From the NCBI GenBank assembly GCA_030591745.1, contig JAUVAM010000285.1:1-5813 (forward strand): DNA of 5,813 nucleotides. The letters run 5' to 3'. Positions within the stretch are counted from its first letter, which is position 1. The number at the start of each line of letters is the position of its first letter. This stretch comes from Deltaproteobacteria bacterium. Lineage in GTDB: Bacteria; Myxococcota; B64-G9. Under the pieces are notes generated by a model. That model saw only the letters and a program-made list of their open reading frames with translations, did not search any database and had not been told where the DNA came from. This document shows positions 5,564-5,813 of this stretch, in pieces. The position numbers and the translations under genes are program-made.

Positions 5564-5813
5564 ATGCGCAACTTGTGTCTTGCTTTGTCCTTCATGTTTA
5601 TCTTGCCTGTTTTGGCCTGCAAATCATCATCAGGGGCTGATGTCGAGGCCCCGGGAGAGCGAATGGAATTGCCGAAAGAGTTTATCAATGCCTGGAGTTA
5701 CACCAGGTATCGGCGCAAAGGACACAAGGTGCCCAATTCCTGGAGCCGGGTCACCCTGGAGCAGGGAAAGCTCAGCTTCTCGGCGGGAGAGCAGTCCAAG
5801 GATTCAGGTCGGC
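5564..5813 (+). CDS. Lipoprotein of unknown function, N-terminal part (runs off right edge)
   Basis: ATG at 5564 follows a full AAGGAGGT ribosome site. Residues 1-18 form a lipoprotein signal peptide (basic R2, hydrophobic core), with lipobox VLAC and lipidated Cys19, followed by a Lys-Ser-Ser-Ser linker. The 83 visible residues continue with LPKEFINAWSYTRYRRKGHK and then VTLEQGKLSF-SAGEQSK, which could be the first strands of a small beta-rich domain. I do not recognise the family. Lys20 follows the lipid Cys, so there is no Asp+2 inner-membrane retention signal of the enterobacterial kind and outer-membrane sorting is possible; that rule may not hold in this lineage. The gene is divergent from the 761-residue lipoprotein gene, so the two may be co-regulated. 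Confidence 0.8.
   Translation, partial: MRNLCLALSFMFILPVLACKSSSGADVEAPGERMELPKEFINAWSYTRYRRKGHKVPNSWSRVTLEQGKLSFSAGEQSKDSGR

Noticed and set aside
5419..5688. An 89-codon minus-strand frame across the divergent intergenic region
   Set aside because: It overlaps the start of both flanking genes antisense or out of frame and ignores the strong plus-strand ribosome site at 5553-5560.

Overview
The window looks like chromosomal DNA of a GC-rich Gram-negative bacterium, most likely a deltaproteobacterial-type lineage (Myxococcota, Bradymonadales or a relative). The main clue is a lipoprotein whose signal peptide is followed by a long (X)EDAG linker and then by beta-helix and FG-GAP/VCBS repeats, a design common in those groups. 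Two outer-membrane beta-barrel candidates fit a diderm. The taxonomic placement is inference.

Layout, left to right. Positions 1-294 (+) hold the 3' end of a radical SAM protein with a twitch/SPASM-type cysteine motif. Facing it on the minus strand is a YigZ/IMPACT-family gene starting with GTG at 865. Its conserved fold is complete by about position 275, but its frame has no stop before the left edge, so it runs antisense through the whole visible radical SAM segment. Upstream of it on the minus strand are a porin-like protein (870-1958) and a DUF2490-type outer-membrane protein (1970-2650). These three genes are tightly spaced (11 nt and 4 nt gaps). A TTGACA/17 nt/TCTTAT promoter at 2674-2702 and a ribosome binding site at 2659-2663 support a TTG start at 2650.

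Next, still on the minus strand, is a small unrecognised reading frame (2699-3025). Its coding-like sequence continues in the same frame up to the stop codon of the next gene at 3146. A weak hairpin with a U-run at its 3' end suggests a transcription boundary just before the DUF2490 promoter. Positions 3146-5431 encode the 761-residue lipoprotein: signal peptide II, 17 EDAG-type pentapeptides, a pectate-lyase-like right-handed beta-helix, and six calcium-loop repeats of about 44 residues. A 132 bp divergent intergenic region separates it from a second lipoprotein gene (5564 onward, +) that runs off the right edge.

How the genes relate: most of the encoded proteins are cell-envelope proteins (two lipoproteins, two barrels). 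YigZ rides at the end of the barrel operon and the radical SAM gene is probably unrelated to it. I found no RNA genes, CRISPR arrays or mobile elements. The closest things to a novelty are the unterminated YigZ frame, the orphan in-frame segment after the large lipoprotein, and the repeat structure of that lipoprotein.
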